Shown here: in pieces, positions 24,101-30,100 of the stretch
Layout: each line of letters starts with the position of its first letter
Numbering within the stretch: position 1 is the stretch's first letter
Origin: Bedellia somnulentella
Taxonomy: Eukaryota; Arthropoda; Insecta; Lepidoptera; Bedelliidae
Assembly (NCBI GenBank): GCA_963576735.1
Contig: OY755187.1
Span: 12,090,001-12,154,000 of the forward strand
Reading direction: 5' to 3'
DNA length: 64,000 nucleotides
Notes under the pieces: generated by a model
What the model saw: the letters and a program-made list of their open reading frames with translations, nothing else
Told to the model about the DNA's origin: nothing
The model's database searches: none
Made by a program: the position numbers and the translations under genes

Positions 24101-27100
24101 TAAAGGTGAGGAGACGGCAGGGGGCAAGCCCAAATGCCGTTTCAAGGTTCTTACTTTTTCGGGGGACGCCCTTAAAATAATAGATGATAATATAATATTA
24201 CTTACCAGGTGCCACAAACTTATTCTCATCGGCCAACTCCTTGGCCCCTCCCCCTCCGGCCCTCATTGACCAGAATGCATCTGGGGGCTTGCCTCGAGCC
24301 TCTTGGTATGAACGGCCTATGGTGTCGCGAAGACTGGCTGTAATATAATGTATTAATTAATATAATATATTTTTTCAAAATGTAAAACACTTCACAGATA
24401 TTTGATAGAAACCCAATTCTTCATACAAATTTCGATAATCATATAAATGTGTCAGTGTACATACATACTTATACACATGACGTTATTACCCATTGGGGTA
24501 TAGACTATTGATATAACTGTAAGTATATTGTAACTTTGCATTTTAGTCCGGTCAATTTAGGCCTAAAATAAGGAGGAAGGTTACATTAATTCATAAGAAG
24601 CTGAAAATTGGCACAATTGTTCAAAACATGATTATAAATGAAACCTCAAAAGTCGCCATCGTTCCGAGGTGTGCTAAAAATTTTACACGAGGTCAAAGGT
24701 CAAAAAAAAGAGTTTTTTGCGATTTTAAGCGAAATGGTGAGTTTTTTTTCAAAATCACCCCGGTACAAAATTGTAGATCAGAAAATTCTCTACAAAAAAG
24801 ATATCAATATTTTTTTTCCTAAAAGCCACCATTTTGAAGATATAACGCGTTGAAAAGTTCGATCATTGGTAATCTTCATACTTTGCACATGTACGCCACG
24901 TATGAACATCACTTATAAGGTGTTATAAACTAGCTTCTTTACCTCCAACCTCACCTCAGTAGCTGCTCACCAACATTTATTTCGGGTATATTACCAAGTT
25001 CAAGTGTGGCTGGGGTTGGAAGTTGGTCGACAATACATTAGAGCCAGTTCTAACTTTACTTCCACCAGCACCTGAGAAACTTCTCAACTCAATATTTTGC
25101 AACTGTAAAAAAGGTTATAATGCTAAATGTGGATGCAGAAAAGTTGGACTGTTTTGTTCCCTGGCATGCACAAACTGCCAAGGCCGATCGTGCTCTAATG
25201 TTGAGTCAGCTAATCTAGAAGACTCATATGATACCAAGAGGAATCGCTAGTGGGACAGTTAATCTATGAAATAGAAGAAAAAGAAGAACAGGAAGAAGAA
25301 CAAGAAGAAGACGAAGAACAAGAAACAGTAATCCTGGAAAATTACGAATCAGACGAGGAATATTAATCATTTCATTTTCAATTACACCGCCATTATTTTA
25401 ACCAACCGATATGTACAATAATATTTTACAATAGTTTTAAAACAAATAAAATCACTGCAGACCCGTGGAATAGGCCTACAGGGGATACCACGTTAAAATA
25501 AAACGCGCTAGTAGTACACAAGTACACTACCTCATAGGTGGCGTGGAAACGTGTGCAAAGTATGAAGATTACCAATGATCGAACTTTTCAACGCGTTATA
25601 TCTTCAAAATGGTGGCTTTTAGGAAAAAAATATCGATATCTTTTTTGTAGAGAATTTTTTGATCTACAATTTTGTACAGGGGTGATTTTGCGAAAAACTA
25701 ACCGTTTCGCTCAAAATAGCAAAAAACTCATTTTTTCGACCTTTGACCTCGTGTAAAATTTTTAGCACACCTCGGAACGATGGGGACTTTTGAGGTTTCA
25801 TTTATAATCATGTTTTGAACAATTGTGCCAATTTTCAGCTTCTTATGAATTTATGTAACCTTGAATGTATAAATTGACCGGATTATTTTAAATATATTGG
25901 GCGTGTGAAACTATATAATTTATAGACCTGTATACATCCGGGGCTTGCCTTGAGCCTCATGTTATGAACGGCTTATGGTGTTGCGTATTAATTAATTATA
26001 ATTGTTCGTAATTTTGTATTTAAAGAGGTTGCACATGGTTGTATAAAAAATGTAACATCCAATTTGTTTTTTTATTTAACATCCATCCTTATAGCTGACA
26101 TTAAAACAAAAATTAGAAAAAACGGCAAGACACAATAAAGCATATGAATGTTTGTCTGTCTTTACATCTGCTTTCGTTGCTATTATAAGTAAGGATAACC
26201 TATGACCATATAATTAATTATGAAAGGAAAATCACAAATCACCATAATAGTTACAATTCAACTGCTAGATAGTATTTACATAATAGGCTATTCGACTGTA
26301 ATAAAAATATACATTTCTTTTATTTCACTAGTCTTAATATTTCTTTTTTGCAGCAATATGAAATAATGCGAGATAAAAATATTGCATTATTTCACTAAAA
26401 TCCGTCTTCTAAAATAAATATTTTCGATGCAACTGTCACGTGACTAAAAACGACCGTGATTGGCTATTTCTATAATGACGTAGATCGCGCATAAACAGAC
26501 TGTGTATCGCTTCGCTCATTGGTGTTTAATGCGGAATTGACGTCATTTGTGCTACAGCCGCTATATTACTTTAAGTCGCGTTTTCGCGGCACATTTGAAT
26601 ATTGCATTTTCTTTTTCGATTTTTTAATAAAATATTTAGAATGAAGAAAGAATAATATTTTTTTAGGGCTCTTTATAAACAAATTAACACCGTAAGATAG
26701 TTTTCAAAACTTAGTCAAATAGCCTATTAGGTGTTTCTTTTGTCATAATTACAGAGTCTAAGTTCTGAAGTCATATGTGTGGTTAATTGGTCATCGTTGT
26801 TAACGGTGAGGGAAAACACAGAGAGGAAAACCACATGACTAAGTTGTACTTAGTCACGTGACAGTGTATTCATACAAAACGGCAATACGTCTGCCCCCTA
26901 TAATGTGAGTGCACTGTCCAATCATCACATGGGTACTGTGAATACGTGGTGACATTAACTTTTAGCCTTTGTATATTTTACAAATCTAAAATCACCAAAT
27001 TGATAAACTTACAATGATTATACACCCCAGCATGTGCCAGTAAGAAATCCAGTATATGCGGAGTGGTAGACAGAGGCAGTCTATTGGACATATCGGCTGC

Positions 27101-30100
27101 CAACACCGTGCATACATTGACAGCAAAATCTTGTTCATTCGGCATTGGTGAGAGAAGACTTAAGGCTAGACGTTCTGAAGGCCCAGCTACTGCGCGGGCA
27201 TTTCCTCGAAATTGGTCGTTTGCGGCTGAAAAAAAGGGTTTTTGTTAGAATTTATGATCGTGATACTTATGTAGGTATTGAGGGATTTATTATTGTAAGA
27301 AAAATGCAAGATGTAAGAATGAAAGAGCAAGTATTTAAAGATTGAGGAATGTGAATGAGGCGTGAAAATATTATAGCGATTTTGATGATGCCAAGCCAAT
27401 TTGTGTATTATACATTGATTCACTTTTATATCGACTTTATAATTTAAACAGTTTTAATGAATTTAAGGGCAGTGGGGTTGATTTCCAAACGTTAATCATA
27501 AAATACGAACCGTCAACAAATTAGTTTAATAATTGAATTGAATTGAAACTGTTTATTTGCCTTAAAAATTTACAAATTTTAACAAAATAATGTTTACATG
27601 TATTAAATAACAACAAAAAGGAACAATCTCAGCATTTGCTGCAAACAGCAACATTGGTGCTAGCTTACAGCGCTGGTTTTCAGACTGTCCCTGACTAAAC
27701 TAAAAAAATAATAATAATAAATAAAAACTAACTACTACAATATTATATAATAATATTCGAATGAGAAGATATACTCAACAAAATGTTTGTGTTTGTATGT
27801 ATAAATGGCACTATAGTCAATGTTCAAACATATTTCTAAATATTTCAACACATAATCTTACCAGCCAAATATGCTCCGCTGTAGGTGACCCTCTGGAACC
27901 CTCTGCCGCGCCGGGGGTCATCATCACCGTCAATATCATCATCACGACTTGGGGGACCTTTGGCTCTTTCATATCTACAAAATAAATATATTAAAGAAGT
28001 ATGTAGTTGAAAATAGTGTCTGACTAAACTTTACACTTACTTTCTTTAAAAATGATGCAATTTTTAAGGATAATTTATAGATTCTAGAATTTACAAATCC
28101 CCCAATCATAAATTCTTAGATAGCTTATTTAACCCCAGCTCTTATTTGCAAGCCCATGTGATTGTATAACCATAAAAATATAAGGTTTATAGGTTTCAAG
28201 GCTACTGCTTATGTATACAATTCACATATGAAAAGTACAAATGCCCATCTGAGTGAGCATATACTCACTTTTTACCATTATATAGATATACTTTGCCAAT
28301 ATTTAAATGATAATTAGCTAAATCATTTAAAAACATATGTTTATTTTAAGATTGAGCCTAATAGGACCACAACACATGAGAAGTATCCAACTTTAAATTG
28401 CTCAATCTTATAACAATTGTATTGTAGCAAATCACAGTAATTATCTCTAGGAGTAATAATATCAGTTCTTACTTTTCCAGATGTGTTCCATATATTTTCC
28501 GGAGCAACGTGGAGCCATTGATACATGGATGTGGAAGTCTAAGAGGCCGCAAGAATGAGTCCCAGGCATCAGTTTGGTTAACCTTAAAAAAAATATTTAA
28601 ATATTAATCTCTGTCCTGTTAATTGTTGCATATTCAGGCATAAGGTGAAGAATAATTAATGTGAGGCAAGCAAGAGGATTTGTCAGGATGCAAAGTAGCA
28701 ATTGATAGTCTTTGCCTACCCCAATGGGAACAATGATAACTAGGAATTCGGACTCAGTTTTTTACTCTTTATATTAACAAGCTGTCTAGTATTGGCTTTT
28801 AATAGCACAAACCCATATCTTTCCATGTGTGTTGCAACAGGCGACTAACCATTCTGGGGCATTTTAAGTGATTTTAGGATTCATAACTGTGCGTATAGCT
28901 GAGTAGATATGTATATCTTAATGAGGATTTATTAAATTGTACTTCATACATCTTGTTAATTTAATAAAGTATTTATTGCTCCATGGTCTAATATTTTTTC
29001 TCTTTCTTCGCACAATAGAGGGCCTCTTGAAAGTAATAGATTTTTTTTTCTAGAAACTGTTAATATAACCTTTAAATGGATGTAGTTGGCAAAAAGGACC
29101 GAACCCACACTTTTGCTCAATTTAAATTAAGTATGTGTATGTATGTTTAGTGTGTTTAGTATGATCTATTAAGTAGTGAAAACTCTACTTATACAAAGTG
29201 CACCCATATTGTTTATTTTAAACACCCAAACTTACCAACACTAACCTACAATTCATACTCATTAATTTGTGGGTTGAGTCCTTTCTGTTAAACTACATCC
29301 AATTTGGAGAGCTCTCAAATGACAAATTACATTGAAACTACAATTAATTTCTGGTAAGACTCAGTAAAATTTAAGCCATATGAAATCTTTTAATTGAAAC
29401 ATACCAATGCATGACAATTCTATATCTGTCTATATTAAACCAGCCTTTTAATTATAATGGAAATTTACCTTTGAAAGTCCACCTCTCTGCAACACAAGTG
29501 AATAGAATAGATACAAATCAATCTCTATGCCATTCACTATTGCAGGTTTGAGTGTGAGGCTGAAACAAAAGTATTATTTAATATTCATTGCATATTGACA
29601 ATCATGGATGAGTTAGTAGGTGACTAGATTCCGAGTTCATAGATTGTGGATTTGATTCCAACTGCTGATAACATTTACATAATATAATGGCCGTTTAGTG
29701 TCAGATGCCGTGTAGTGTCTTAGAATAACACTACCCCATTTCTACCCGTGGGTGATCATAAGAGGCTACTAAGGGTATAGGGGCTTCTTAAGTGATTTTT
29801 TGGGCAATGTGGTTGGAGACCCGTCATCAAAAACATTTATTTATTATTACCATCTTTTCCCCAATTAACTTCCAATAGTGGCTGAGGAATTTCTCGTTCC
29901 AAAGCTCTGGCTACCCCGTTAAGGGATTTATAGGCGTGAGTATGTTACGGCTAATAGCCGAAGTGCAGCTGCACCTAGGTTTAGCCTGCTAAAACTAGGT
30001 GCAGCCTTATGTTATGTTGAAAATATTGAATAAGAATAATACTATTTCTATAAAACATTTTCCATATATTTAAAATACAGATTATGCATTTAAGAGTGCT

